64,000 nucleotides of DNA from Hofstenia miamia (lineage: Eukaryota; Xenacoelomorpha; Acoela). Positions 25,001 through 38,359 of the stretch are shown in pieces. The position numbers and the translations under genes were made by a program. The DNA lies in assembly GCA_004352715.1 (NCBI GenBank), contig SCFE01000015.1, positions 713,702-777,701 of the forward strand, given 5' to 3'. The first letter of the stretch is position 1. Each line of letters begins with the position of its first letter. The notes under the pieces are model-generated. The model searched no databases, was not told where the DNA came from, and saw nothing but the letters and a program-made list of their open reading frames with translations.

Positions 25001-28000
25001 TAATGAAAAGATGCACACCGCATTGAACTAATTTTGGATGCCAAACTATTTCGACATGATGGCGTTTTGAATTAGTTTAGGTTTGAAATATTTAATGCAA
25101 ATTTGGCCTATCCCTGCGCAAACCTAAACAATATTGGAAAAAGGCAGAGGTTTTCGCGCAGTTCGTTTGAAAAATAAACTCACTTTCCTTAAATTGGGTG
25201 AACTCAGTTGAATAACTTTTTTACAAGCTTCGATTCTAAATAAGATAATACATAATGCAGCATATGAGCATAAAAATCGAAAAACCTCCCTAAATGACCT
25301 GCTTTGAGCCTTTGGGTTTGTAGGGACCACAAGTTTGAATTCCTTATACCACTTTGTCATGCCATTAACTGTATTCTTGGGATGCGTGCTAATACTGAAA
25401 TTCTGCTATTTTCTGAGAGAAATAATGGATGATCAAGTTCTATGAATTTCATGAAACTGCTTTTGGCATTTTAAGCAATGTAAAATTGTTTAGTTCAATG
25501 CAATGAACCTGCTGAAATCAATAAAGTGTTAAATTGATATTTACGATAAAATGTGTTTCTGATTAGCAAAATACCTGGCTCCATTTGACTTAGAATTTCA
25601 TTAACTTTCCGAAAGTTTATAGTGGAGACTATATAGTTCATAGTAACGATAAACTTACTGCTTGAGAAACATTAGGAATTTACATTATTCCTTAGTTAAT
25701 TTATCAATAGCTAAATGTTATTAGAATTCACCTCATAAATATTTAATAGAAATTTAAAGAATATTTATCTGTACACGATTGCTTAGTAAACAATAATTTA
25801 ATTTCTCACTTTGGATGTTTTTGAATTACCTAAACGAAGCATGATTGGTTATTCAAATTAATAGAAAACTTTGAAACAATTACTTCGATTTTCACTTGAC
25901 TTGACTTTCAGGTTTGCTTATTATTATTTTATATGTTCAGGCTCTAACTTCTCTGAATGTAATGTACTGTATTTTAACACAGTGCAAAAATAAATTGTAA
26001 AATTTCTGCCCAACGCAAAAAAAATTACAAACCCATAGAGAAAACCTCTTAGCTTTTTACAATTATTGAAACGCTTTTTGCTCAAGAAAATTTTGAATTT
26101 TTTTTAAAGAATTTGGAAGAGTATCGCTTTTTAGCATAGTTAACAGGAAGTTTCTTGACAAAAAATCTATAAAGGCAAACTTCGTATTTTTTTGCAAGAT
26201 CTATTATTTTTCCGATATTGCATGCATATCTTTAACAAACATTCATTGATAACTTTATAAAACATTTTCTCTCACATTCAAATTCTGTAAGCAAAAACCA
26301 TGATATTATCATCCTCATTTACAATTCTAATGCTTTGCATATGAGTAAGATAATTAGAAATTTATATTCACTGTGGATTCACAAAAATTAGATACATAAT
26401 TTTTGCCTTATAAGTTGGCCCGAGTACCACCTAAGGCATATGGAAATACTGATGAGATAGTTTTATATCTGATCAATTCTGAATAGTCATTTCAGACATT
26501 AACAGGGACATGGATAAGTTTTCCTTCAGATTTTAGATTTACATAATTAAGAAATACCAGCAGCTTACAGTATGTCCATTTGTACTTAGATCAACCATTT
26601 ATGTTATATAACTCTTCAGATTTTTCTCCATGATTCAGAATCAATCTTACCTGCAATCAAAGGCTCCTTTTTGTAATACATAATTGTAGAAATTGTAGGC
26701 ACTACCCCATGTCTTTAGAAATGATGCGTGCAGTGACACGAATTAATGAGCAGGTAAATTTGGAAACTACCTTAACAAAGGAGAGATGCATTGGTGGTTT
26801 CTAATGATGACATTAATTTTTGCTATTAGGTTCTGTTTCTGGTAGTATAAAGCCTTTGGTTAACATAATTAAATGAAAACGATTGCATATAGCTAATATA
26901 ACAGGTACTTACTGTTACCGCAGCTGAAATTTACTCGAAATACTTTAAAAAAAAACACAGCTGTAAAAATTTTGAAAAATTTGGGCCATTTTAGAAAAAT
27001 CATTTTGCGGCTGATGTGTTATAGGCCTAAAGTTATTTTTGATGCAATCCAGAATTTTAGTTTTAAAAGTATTTAGACTTTTATATTGTTTTTAATGAAT
27101 TTTAAAGAGTTGCTATGAAATAATATTATAGCAAGAACATCAATCTATATTAGAATATTTAAATTATTGTGTGGATGTCTTGTTGACAGTATGAAATATG
27201 CCCTCATACTGTTTACAATTGATTCTTAAGAAAAGTGCATTTAAAACATAAATATATTAATTCAGTAGCCCTAAACTAAATAAGATGATATATTGAAATA
27301 CTTTAACAGGTGTTGAATTATTTACCATTTGCGATTTGTGAATCATCTGTTAAATAAAATATTCGCACATTTTCCAAACCAGTTTACTAAAAGTGAGCAA
27401 GTCTAAGGTATTACAATAATTAATCCCGAAAGCATTAAAAAACAGTAACATATTTACTAAGCACTGTTATGCCAAATTTTGCAGTCCACTACGTGCAAAA
27501 TGTTTAAATAGATAAGCACTAAACTGTGGAATCAATTTGTGTTACATTGATTGCAACTACATGCGAAATTCAAATGTATATACTGTTGGTTACGTGTTTA
27601 ATAACTGATAGTTTTGTAGTATACGTGAATTCAAAATATTTAATGAAAGAATTTATGGTGTCGTTAATGCATTTGGAATTTTAAATAAATAAAGCCATTG
27701 CTTAAAAGGAATGCGAAAACATCATTCTTCGTTTGGGTGAAAATTCATATTGCAATTTGGAAAGTACACAAATTCTTGCACAAGTGATACTATATGTCAG
27801 CATATGTTACATACAAGTTTATTAAATAAGTATTTTACCATAGTAAGGCCCATATAGGATCTTAATAGTAATTCATGTCTTTATAGGGTAGCTATTTTAT
27901 TTTTTTTCAATTGTTTTGTTTGAATTTTGAATTATTATTTATACCGATGTCGAGTCCGTCATTTAATGTCGAAAAATCTATTTGCAGTGTATTGGTATCT

Positions 28001-28924
28001 TCGTGGCGAAATAAATTTAGTTCTATTCAGATGTCAAATGCAAGCTTGATCTGATTTACAAAGAATAACAAAACTAATATTATTTCTGACTGACTTAAAA
28101 AATTTCATTTTTTATATTTATTCAATAGTAAAGTTTGTCTTTTACGCTTTGTGGTGTAAAACAATTATTGTGATGTTCCTTCAAAACTACATATTTTATT
28201 AAGCTAATTATCATTCTCCTTAATTTATTAATTCCATTGCCCTATTAATGCGTTAATAATTTAACTGTTCTTTACTGATTTCTTTTAGGTCACCAGTGTA
28301 CATTTCTGCTATTTCAATTTTGCATGACATTTATCGTAATTACTATTATACAGCAGATTGTTATTATCACACATGTATGCTATAATGACAAACTGAGCCA
28401 TTGCGAACTTATACTTTTAGTCCAAAGTTAAAATGAATATTGATTATTGGAATTACTAAAACTAAATATATATGTAAAGTAAGTTCCCACATCTTTCAGA
28501 AGATGCAAGAGAGATAAGAGATTACTAAGAGTCTCACAAAGTGTACATTGTGTTCCAGCACTAGCCAAGTTACTCGTTTCTATTCCAAGAGCTTGTCAGT
28601 CTTAAATTGGACATTTCTTTATGTAAACGAATACAATGAAAAACTAGCATTTCTAAGACATTCATCATTAAAATTGCAATTTTGTAAATGTACTTAACAA
28701 TGACCGCAATACAACATTTAAAAATTGGGTTAATCTTGCAGTTTGCATTTCATCACCTGAACTCAGCACTTGGATATATTAAAGAAAAAAACTGGATAAA
28801 TTGTTAAGAATCGTTTTCAATAATTCACTTAGTAAAGGCGACATATTTTACCAGACATACAGACTTATAAAGAGCAGGTGGTAGTCTAAGAGGCATTAAG
28901 TTAATGTTCTTATTCATTATTCTG

Positions 28925-28955
28925 CAATCGTGTGTAAATATCTTACACGATTGCT
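28925..28955. repeat. Small hairpin
   Basis: GCAATCGTGTGTAA and TTACACGATTGC form a stem of about 12 bp with a bulge and a 4-5 base AT loop. Function unknown. Confidence 0.5.
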
Positions 28956-29125
28956 TTATAGATTTTCAATTCATAATTATATCCATTGATTAAATTAATG
29001 TGCGAATTCAAAAGCCTACTCAATACATATTAATCTCAATGTTGGTGTGGTTCTTAGAACCTAGATTAAGAACTCATGCGTTCACTGTAGACAGTTGCAT
29101 TTCAATATATAGGTAAATATGTAAC

Positions 29126-29143
29126 TATATATATATATATATA
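29126..29143. repeat. (TA)n microsatellite
   Basis: Short TA run. Confidence 0.85.
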
Positions 29144-31009
29144 CCAATTGCCTGTTCTTTTCTACTTTTTAATTTTTAGAATGTGCAGAAATGTCGCTAT
29201 CAAACAAAACGTCAAATTCATTATTGCGAATCATTTGCACAAAGTGAGAAGTTCCTTTGATTATTAGAATGCTTTTTAGTCAAACATTTCTAAAATTCAA
29301 CTGACATTTACTAGCTTTGAGCTTAGACAAAGCTAGTTTATTGATAAACAAAATAAAGTGTGATTTTTACAAATATATTTTGATGAAATTAACGTTTGCC
29401 TTTTGGAAGGACAGAAAAAATTTCAAATCAATAATCACTCTACTATGAAATAGAATGCTATTGTAAAAAATAAATTCCTTATCGATAATTTAAATGTGTC
29501 CCATGTCCAAGGCGTTTTGCCACAGAAATGGTTTTTTGTGGCTTAATGTCAATATGAAATATGTTTTGTGTTAGACAACTACCTCATTGCAAAATTATTT
29601 AAAGGGATTAGTAAAATTAGTCCAAAAATATAACCATTATATTTTGTCCACTAAGCACTACAGAGCCTACCATATAATATAACCTTCAATAACATAGCAC
29701 CATATGAACATCTAGTATATAGTCTGAGAGTTAAATAGGTGCATTTGAGAAGTTTGAAAATTTGTCCTTAGTACCATTAAACTACACATTTGATAAAGAG
29801 TGAATAATGGGTACTATACGATTTTACTAAAAACTAAAAAAATTGGCAAATTTCTCACGAAGTTTGTAATGTTACATCTACCAATGTACAAAATCTTTGT
29901 GTACTCTGGGAAGTTTTGTTCCATGCAGCATGAGAGATATTTTTACCAACTTAATGATAATTGGATGTGCATGTGCATGATATCCGATATTTTCTTTTGA
30001 GAAGTAATGCCGAGTAATCAGCAGAGAAATTTAGTTCTGCTCCTCTAGACTTTGATTGGTTTCTTTGAATTTCCCCAGACTCTCGTGTTAAAGAATTTTG
30101 TCTGATTTAAATTGTTTGCTAAATTTAGTAAAGACAGCAATCGAAATCACTTATAACTTCCTGCCTTAACTGTCAAACCGACAGATGTAAAGAGCATATG
30201 AATCGAATAGAAGTGCATTATCGATTATAAAAATTTTGTTACAGGTCTACACTGAATATTATCCTGAAAAATTTCAACTATAGAACAGAAGTTCTCGAAG
30301 TACTGTATATGGAACCCCGGGAGAAGCCCGGAGGCTCCACGAGCCACTTTTGTATTTATTAAATTATTCATCAAAATGAACCCATTATAAAAAATTTCTG
30401 CAAAACTTTCATGGTGCCTTAGCTGAATGAAAATCTCCCTATTTTTATTTAATATCAGCCTAAAGTGCCATCAATTGGCGCTGTACACAGTTTTAATAAA
30501 ATAACCCTTATTATACGCTAATTCCTTCATTTATTAATATTCAATGGCTTACGTCATTGCATTGCTATGACATCTTATGCTTCCGATAAAATGAGGACCA
30601 TTGAAAACAATCCATAATTCAATGTATTTCTTCTTCTTTTTTGGGAGAATAAAGCTTGTTAGAATGAGACAAAAGTTATATTAATACATTAATTATCACT
30701 TTTTCACAAATTTCATCAAAGATAGTAAACCAAAAGTACAAAAAATTAATGAAATGGGGCTTTCTTGCATGTCCTCTCTTGGATACGCCAGCAATTTGAT
30801 TACTCTAGTATTATTTAAATAGTATGGTTTGTATACTTCCACTGCGTCGTGTGCATGCAGCCGTGAAAACAACATGTATCTTATTTAAACAGTAATATGT
30901 AAACATTCAAGTTTAATAATGAAGAATATAATTGTCAGAAATATATTTTGAGTGAATGCTGTTGCTATCTTTAAACCGCGTGTGCATGAAATGCGTCACA
31001 CTATTCGTA

Positions 31010-31247
31010 CAGTGGCGTACGCAAGGGGTACATGGTGGAATATCCCCCGAAAGGGTTTTAAAAGTAATTTTTACTGGCTAAATCAAAAAATGTTCACCAA
31101 AAAATGAACAATTTAAAATCTAAGTTTATGAAATGCATTTTTAGGGTCTATTTTCTCAATATTTTCAAAAATTTTCCCGGAGCTTTGCCCCGCTTTTGAT
31201 CATTACTAAAGTGTCCCCGCCGTCAGAGAATCCTGTATAAGCCCCTG
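31010..31247. mobile_element. hAT-type MITE, copy 1 of a CAGTGGCGTACGCAGG family
   Basis: Begins CAGTGGCGTACGCAAGGGG and ends GTATAAGCCCCTG, an inverted version of the same terminus. The octamer TATTCGTA is repeated perfectly on both sides (31002-31009 and 31248-31255). The interior shares a block GTGGAATATCCCC and then GGTTAAATC-like sequence with the copies at 35350, 45939 and 52731. Non-coding. Confidence 0.88.
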
Positions 31248-31632
31248 TATTCGTATATAATTTAATCAAATTATAAATTTCTCCAGACAGAATTGTTCAA
31301 AACTTGATCATATCTTTTAATAAGGACAAACAGTTGTTCCACATCTTCAAGCAATTTTCTACAACCTGTTAAGAAATTTCGTGAACTATCGACCCATCTA
31401 TTGGTGAATGTGCTAGAACGCAGCATTGCAAAATTTGTTAATTGCTGTGCTCTGAAGGACTACAAAAAATTTATTATTCTTCATTGAAAATGTTCAGGTA
31501 ATCAAAGGGTGGAAGAACATGGGAGAAACAACTAATTTTAACTATTTTTTGTGTAGATATACCATTTAAACTCATTGAGACTTCCTCTTTGCACCCGCAT
31601 GCCTCAATGGGACAGCGACGAGGTGCGATTAG

Positions 31633-31668
31633 ATTTTAGATATCTTTATTAGCTCGTGAGTTAAAGAC
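31633..31668 (+). repeat. Dispersed repeat, copy 2 of the TAGATATCTTTA...CTCGTGAGTTA family
   Basis: ATTTTAGATATCTTTATTAG followed by CTCGTGAGTTAAAGACG. See copies at 19020 and 56939. Confidence 0.6.
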
Positions 31669-31811
31669 GTTTAAAAAATTTCAATTCAGTTTCAAGTTAA
31701 GACTATTTCATTACCATTCTATTTCCCAATCGTTCACTATGCGACTGCTCATTCGATCATTCAAAGATTCTGGCCAAGCGGGTTTACGAGACTTCTCTAT
31801 TTTGTAATAAT

Positions 31812-32052
31812 GTTTCAATGCAACTGGTGTTCATGACGAAATCTTGTATAAATTTCATAACCATTACCACAATAATGATCTGAACAGCTATGCATATTCA
31901 TATACATCTTCGAATTAAAACAGAACTCTTGAGCTCCAAGACATTGCTCATTTAAAAATGCTATGACTATCTGGAAAAAGGCTTGATTACAATCAACTTC
32001 ATCATCATATTCAATACATGTTAGAGACATTAAAAAATGCCAGAAATCATAC
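31812..32052 (-). CDS. Candidate cysteine-rich exon, family unknown
   Basis: I do not recognise the family. On the minus strand the frame from about 32052 to the stop at 31815 reads LYDFWHFLMSLTCIEYDDEV and continues with DCNQAF and FLNEQCLGAQEFC, then HSCSDHYCGNG. It has seven cysteines in fewer than 80 residues, mostly in pairs, and a mix of acidic and polar residues quite unlike the Lys/Ile/Asn composition of chance frames here. A CAG splice acceptor (TTCATGCAG) sits just before it, in phase with the frame, although the pyrimidine tract is poor. There is no in-frame ATG at a sensible place, so it would be an internal or last exon. A possible preceding exon on the same strand near 32170-32240 also carries cysteines (HCMKMELDC), but I cannot join them. 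It could be part of a secreted disulphide-rich protein, or coincidence. Confidence 0.28.
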
Positions 32053-32974
32053 AAATCTGCATGAAGCTCATTAATAATGAAATATATTGTAAGCTGAAAG
32101 CTAGTATAAGTGCAACAGTAAACGAACTAAATCACTTTTTTCTACTTTACTCGTCTAGTAACAACTATTCGAATCTTCATAACAGTCCAACTCCATCTTC
32201 ATGCAATGAATCTCTTCTTCCTTCATGGCATATAATATAAGTGAGCTTTTAAGATGCCAGTCAAAATTGTTGGTCATTGTGCAATCTACTGCTTTTGCCA
32301 AAGCTTTTCATGATATCATTCGTTGTATTTTCAAGCAAATAACCCTGCCTGATCATCGTAAATTTCAGTATATATCCACTAATTCCTAAGAAAAATCTTG
32401 CTAAATTCAATAAAAACTTGGGTCTTGTTTCAGTAATTCATGTTTCGAAGTAGATATAGTATTTGATTAAACCTTCCATGACTTCTGATGATATTACAGA
32501 AGGCAATACTAGATTCAGTTATATTTGTAAGTAAACTCAAATTCTATGGAAACTAATAAGTGAGAACCTGAAAAAAAGTTTTTTTGACCCACGATAAAAA
32601 TTACTAATAAGTTTAATGCGAGACTAACTGGTTCATTTTAATACCAACTATTCTTAACTATTTTGACTATTTCGGAAATTTTGGCCAACATTAATAATTG
32701 ATAACATGTATGCAAAATATATGTGGAAGAAGTACATCATCGTCGAAATTTTTAAAATATATTATATAGGAGCAATATAGTTTGTAAAAACTATACAAAT
32801 GCTCATTTATGTCATTTTGAAGACAGATTGAGTGTTTATACACTGTTTTTTTATTTGAATTTTAATGATGTTGTAAATATAATTATTATTATGTTTAGTT
32901 CATGTGTAATTTGGCCTTATTCCATATCATAAACGCACCTTACAACTGAAAAAGTCATTTTCTTCCACCAACAA

Positions 32975-33043
32975 ACATAGATAACTATCTATTTATTATA
33001 ATATAAATATAATACAAATATTATAATATTTAGTTATCTATGT
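32975..33043. repeat. Imperfect AT-rich hairpin with arms of about 28 bp
   Basis: ACATAGATAACTA at the left edge pairs exactly with TAGTTATCTATGT at the right edge. Inside, ATTATAATA pairs with TATTATAAT. The loop is about 12 bases. Likely a tiny foldback element or a folded TA-rich tract. Confidence 0.55.
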
Positions 33044-33948
33044 AACTAATTTTAGACGTATATTTGAAAAGTATATAGCGACTAATTTCCGGGTTTTGCC
33101 AACTAATTTTCCGGTTCCTACTTGAGTTTTTCAAGTTCAGATTGGCTACCAACATCAAGCTATTAAGATTTGAGTGCTAATAATGATAATCCATTAATAG
33201 AAATAAATATACACACCAGTGTCAATTCTTATTGTGGGATGCTCTGATTTTTTCCAACAATTTTGATCTTTTAGCCTCTTTTGGAAGGCTGAAAATAATT
33301 ATTCATATTCATAAATAATTAAATATTAGGAGGATTATTATTTTTCTACGGTTCTTGTGAAACAAGATGGCAATGCATTTGAGTACTATGTCAATATTTG
33401 AGATTTTCAACTATTTTTTAAGATCCTAAACATTGATAATAGTATTTCATCTAGCGCATCAATAAACAGCCACTATTGATACTTGTTTTAATTAAGTTAA
33501 ATTTCATTTTAAGCCATTCCATCAACGGTCATTTTCTATTTAACAAAAAATATTTTCTTTAGTATTTATTCAACCCATTCCTAGAACAATATATATATAT
33601 TGCGCCATTTGATTAATGCAATTTGAAAATTCAGACACCGTTAAATTAGCACGTGTGTCAAACGTCAAATTAATAAATTTATATTTAAATCACACTCAAG
33701 TAATAGGATTCGAGTTAAATTGAATCAATTGCAAATTGAATTCTCCAGACACTGAAATTTTCTTGTATTGAAAAAACCTGACTATTTGAAGTAATGAATG
33801 GTATTAAGAGTGGCATTATTAAACTAACTTAATGTCAATGATGTAAAGAAAACCATTAAGAAATTTTTAAGATGCATTATTACAAAATTAATAATAATAG
33901 TTTTCGATTGCACGGTATTATATAAAATTGTTAACATTTATATTAATA

Positions 33949-34340
33949 CAGAGCGGGCACAAAGTCACTGAAATGTGACTTTCATGAGACTTCTAGATCA
34001 AAAATATTTATTTATTTCATATTTTTCGTTATCAGGCAAATATTATTTCTTTTTTTGGGGTTTCGTGTTAAATCCTTTCTCGAAATTGGTAGATGCTGGC
34101 TGAATATTTGAATTTTCCCTTAACAGTTCGGGTACCCAGACGGCACTGACAAGTTCTTATTCAATAGTGAATCGGAACTGGTGTCGCGTCATCATTTTTG
34201 TTAGAAACGCTATGTAAAATAAAATAGACAAGCCAGTATAATTATGATTTACATGAACATTATTTATAACATTGATTTCTATTAGTTAATCAGAATAACA
34301 AATTATTAAAATTCTTTCCAGAGATTTTTTGGCCACTGTG
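33949..34340. mobile_element. Probable Tc1/mariner-type MITE with TA target site
   Basis: The left end CAGAGCGGGCACAAAGTC is preceded by TA. The right end in reverse complement is CACAGTGGCCAAAAAATC and is followed by TA. The two ends are imperfect inverted repeats and the interior (392 bp) has no readable transposase. The TIR match is modest, hence moderate confidence. Confidence 0.45.
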
Positions 34341-35053
34341 TATACTATCAATAATTTCAAATTCCCTTTTTTATTATATTCTTTGCATTCGTTTCAAATT
34401 GTTTTTGATAAAATTAAATTATGCCAATATAGCAGATCAATTAAACGTTGCAAGACGAAAGACGATTGAATATAAAATAAAATTGGGGCAGAGGCATGCA
34501 AACACTACTTAAGTGAACATAGGCTAAATCACGTACTTCAATATATTATATTTTACAAAAATTTAGTTAAATCAGTTAGAAATGTTGCAAAACTATTTTT
34601 CGCTACATTTTGAAATTCTAAAAATAACTTAAAGTGAAAGTTTATTTTGATGTAAAACTTTACTTTGAAATATAATGTTTAATTCAAATAAGAATTTTAA
34701 ATGCGTATGGAATTGCATTTCTTAATTGGAAAAGTTAGTGATAAAATATAATTAAGAGTGGACAAAGAAGGCTATGAAGCAAAACTATTACCAACTTTAA
34801 AAATCTAGTAACAACAATATATAATAATATTCAGTATCAGAAAAATCGTTATGTGAGCAGAAGCGAATCAATTAGATATAAAAGTACTTACTTGAGTAAT
34901 CATTGATAGAATGACTGCTCAAAATTTATGAAGTGAATTTCTTAACGTATAGCTTGCACATTCTCTATATTTATGTCTATAGAAAGAAGATGAAGTAGTT
35001 TTTTTCCCATACTATAATCCTATGTAATGATGAAAAAGCCCATGAGCTCTTTG

Positions 35054-35298
35054 AAAGAATAAGTTAAATAACAGCCATTCCTGTACCTCTTCTGAGAAAA
35101 TCAGTGCCTCGAAGTTTTTATCACATCCTATCGCATTATCATGGCAAGAAATTCTTATTCTTTCGNNNNNNNNNNNNNNNNNNNNNAAAGAATAAGTTAA
35201 ATAACAGCCATTCCTGTACCTCTTCTGAGAAAATCAGTGCCTCGAAGTTTTTATCACATCCTATCGCATTATCATGGCAAGAAATTCTTATTCTTTCG
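35054..35298. repeat. Exact 112-bp direct repeat around 21 Ns (probable assembly duplication)
   Basis: 35054-35165 recurs as 35187-35298 around Ns at 35166-35186. The 104-codon frame drawn across it is an artefact. Confidence 0.88.
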
Positions 35299-35349
35299 AG
35301 ACTGAAGAATGAGACATTGTATAATTATGAAAGTATTCTGAAATTTATT

Positions 35350-35527
35350 AGTGGCGTACGCAGGGGGAGGGCGAGGACATGGTGGAATATCCCCGTCATT
35401 TTTAAAAATTTATTTTGATTGCTTAAATCAAAAAGATTTTCAGTTAAATATTAAAAAAAGATAAAAACTAAGGTCCGCTGTTGTGACTCACTTGATCATG
35501 TCTGATACGTTCCCCCGTCAGAAATTA
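35350..35527. mobile_element. hAT-type MITE, copy 2 (right end lost)
   Basis: Starts AGTGGCGTACGCAGGGGGAG and has the family block ATGGTGGAATATCCCC. The right part CCCCCGTCAGAAAT matches copies 1 and 3, but the terminal GCGTACGCCCCTG is missing, so no TSD can be scored. Confidence 0.75.
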
Positions 35528-36511
35528 AAATTTTTTTATCAATGTTATGTAGCATGAGCACTTTATTCAGCTTCTGAAAGTCGAACAATGACCCTATAAG
35601 ACGAATGGAACGTCTGAATGAAATATATATATTACTTCATAATACATCTACATGCAGTAAAAATTACTCAAAACGTTAATAATTTATAGATCTATTACTG
35701 AATTAAAAATTTATAATGCTTGTAATAAAGTTCTCTTAAAAGTTTGCAACATATTTCGAGTCACAGCCTAAATTCTAATCGAATATTATAATTTTATTAG
35801 AAGCATATTTTATACTTAAGCAAGAACATAATAGAAAGCCTTCCCTACAATTCCCCAGAAATTGAAGCTTGGAAGGAATGCCTGCGTTAAAAGAACTTGG
35901 TCTCTAGTTCTACTACACCTGAGTCAGAATGGAAACTTGTTAAATTTTTTGGAACCAACTCAAATGATCCGTTGACCCAACCCAACCGGCCTTATTAAAT
36001 TTGAACTGATTTTACCCGACTTGCTCATATGGGTGCTATGAAGGAATTGTATGTCTCAAAAACATTTCACATGCTTATGATCTATTCAAAAACTCAAATT
36101 AACAATAAAAAAATAAATTCAACAAGATGGTGGAATATAATATAATAGTAAGAAAACGAATACCTTCACAGTTTACACATTTTATGTAGGAACATGGTGT
36201 TGTCAAAGCCTTTTGGATTTGAATGACCCTATTTAAAAAAATCACTTAGCCTTCCCGATCCGCAGTCGACAAAAAGTTTACCCAACATAACCCATCCAAT
36301 AAGCAAAATATTTATAAAATAATTTTCTGTTCCTAATTATAATATACGCGAATGAGACTTACAATATATGTTCTGTCACTTTCTTTATATAAGCAGACAG
36401 CCTTTGGATTGTTTCTGTTATTATGACAAAAGTAAAACTTGCGCAAAACCTTTAGCTTCTTAAATGATTTGGCATACTCTAATGGTATCACAAGCAGTTA
36501 TAGTTTGAAAT

Positions 36512-36562
36512 CAGGAGCGTATGCAGAATTCCCTGGTAAGGAGACATCTCAGTGGTCGAGTG
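36512..36562. mobile_element. Fragment of the same hAT-type MITE family, reverse orientation
   Basis: CAGGAGCGTATGCAGAATT and then GGAGACATCTCAGTGG match the first 50 bases of the 52731 copy. The rest is gone. Confidence 0.55.
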
Positions 36563-36894
36563 GTCAATTGCTTGGATGATCCCTTTGCATTGTTGTTAGA
36601 AATATCAGCAATTTGATTAACGTTACAAAATTCAATTGCAAATCATATACATTAATTGTAAGAATACTACAGCAGAGATTATTTGCTCTTTGTTGTTATG
36701 GCTTACTTAGTTATGAAGATTTCTTTGTTTTGGTCTATATATTATAGATATGATCTATTCTTATGCTATACAACTTTTTTATGGACAGTTCACCTTTCCC
36801 CTTAACATGCGATCTTTGTAGATATTCATGTACAGGAAATATAGCTATTAATATTTATTAGTATTATTATATGTACTGTATATGTCAACATAGT

Positions 36895-37369
36895 CAGAGT
36901 TGGAACATAGCCTGTTTTTTCTGCCCAGGTCCGGCCCGCATCAACATGAAAAAAATCAAGCTCGGCATGGATAGCTTTTAAGCCCGGGCCTGGGTGACAA
37001 AATTGATCATTTTATACATTTTTCTTGAACGTTCTACATGTACATGTATTCAACGTACATTATTATAATATTTCATTTGAGATCTCATTTCATCTACATA
37101 TTTACTCTTTTAAGTACTATTTATGTTTATTGAAGTTATTCATTCAAACATAGTAAAAAGAAAACTCCTTTTAATGTAATGTCGCATTGCTCACATATTA
37201 TTCTAAAAAGCCGTCACATGAATTGATGCATTGAATTCAACCTATCATTTTATTCAATTAATGAACATAAACTGTATTTCAGACATGAAAATTTCAGCCC
37301 GGGTGTTAAATTTTTCAAACCCGGGCCCGAGTCCGTCCCGCCCAAGGCTAGGGTACGGTTCTAGCTTTG
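36895..37369. mobile_element. hAT-type non-autonomous element with GC-rich ends
   Basis: The left end CAGAGTTGGAACATAGCC and right end (reverse complement) CAAAGCTAGAACCGTACC are inverted repeats. Both continue into GC-rich blocks containing GCCCGGGC or GGGCCCG. Flanking octamers AACATAGT and AACATGTC agree only in the first five bases, so the TSD is eroded or coincidental. The middle is ordinary AT-rich DNA. A matching solo end lies at 55230-55268. Confidence 0.6.
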
Positions 37370-37394
37370 AACATGTCATCTGGACATCTACTTC

Positions 37395-37598
37395 CAGACG
37401 CGGTCTTAGGGGGAGGCACTTTATGTATTTCAAATAATGACATTTGCAAGAGTATCATCCCAAAATTTAAAGTTAGCAATGCATACAATCTTCTAATTAG
37501 AATTTAGAGGTTTAAATTAGTTGCTATTTATAAATTTTCTCAACACAACAGCAGGAATGTGCCCTCTCCCTGTTTAGGAAGTCCTAAAGCCGCCCTTG
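37395..37598. mobile_element. hAT-type MITE
   Basis: The left end CAGACGCGGTCTTAGG and right end (reverse complement) CAAGGGCGGCTTTAGG form TIRs. The flanks TCTACTTC and ACTATTTC match at six of eight positions. The 204-bp element is non-coding and sits 25 bp from the end of the preceding hAT element. Confidence 0.7.
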
Positions 37599-38359
37599 AC
37601 TATTTCATATTATGACTGATACCTGGGCACTGATTCTAGACTTAAGAATGAACATGCACATGGATACTCTAAGCCTTTCAATAAAAATCAAACGGATGTT
37701 ATGAATTAATCCTTCAATACTGCAGTTAATGAATTCTATTGTTGATGAACAATATAGTAAGGGATTTAATGAACTTCAGGTTGCTCGGATGATATTAAAT
37801 TAAATAAATTGAATTTTATAAATCAATTTACAATATGTATGATTACCAATAATTTTAAACAAATATCTTAATTTCTATTTATTACTAATAATAAAGTAAT
37901 TTTTGAGTTGATGTATAGAGGTGAAAACCTTTTCTTTCATTGAATTATAGTGAAAATGTGTTACACCAGATTGTAATTCACTACTTTTGAAACAACCAAT
38001 CACAACTCTTCAATTACGTAACTTATTTGTAATGCGAGTGGAAAATTCTGTACTAGTATAATCGCAATACTACAATAGTGTTTGGATTATGTGACAACCA
38101 CATTTGTGAGTGCTTTTAATGAATTTTATATATTTGGAGTTAAGTTGTTTTTCTTTTCATATATAACCATCTTACCCTTTGTATTTCTCATTGTCACTTT
38201 TGAGTATATGAAAAGATTTTATTAGTAAAAACATCCATTTCAAAAAAATATTGCATAAATTCTGTAATGCCATTTGCTGGTAAACTAGTCTTGTGTACAA
38301 AATGTTTCTAATTGAAACTATAGATTTTTTCTAGAAAAGTAATGAATTACATAAAGTAA

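Larger units (their letters stand above)
22020..31001. other. 9-kb stretch of AT-rich DNA with no gene seen
   Basis: I see no gene or confident transposon here. Minor items: GGTCTGGACCG occurs twice near 23015 and 23633, in GC-richer patches that may be eroded hAT ends. A hairpin lies at 28925-28955. A (TA)n tract lies at 29126-29143. A GC-rich patch with CCCGGG and two inverted GGAG/CTCC segments lies at 30311-30345. Open frames in this span (24 kb, 25.1 kb, 29.8 kb) are short and unrecognised. Confidence 0.5.
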
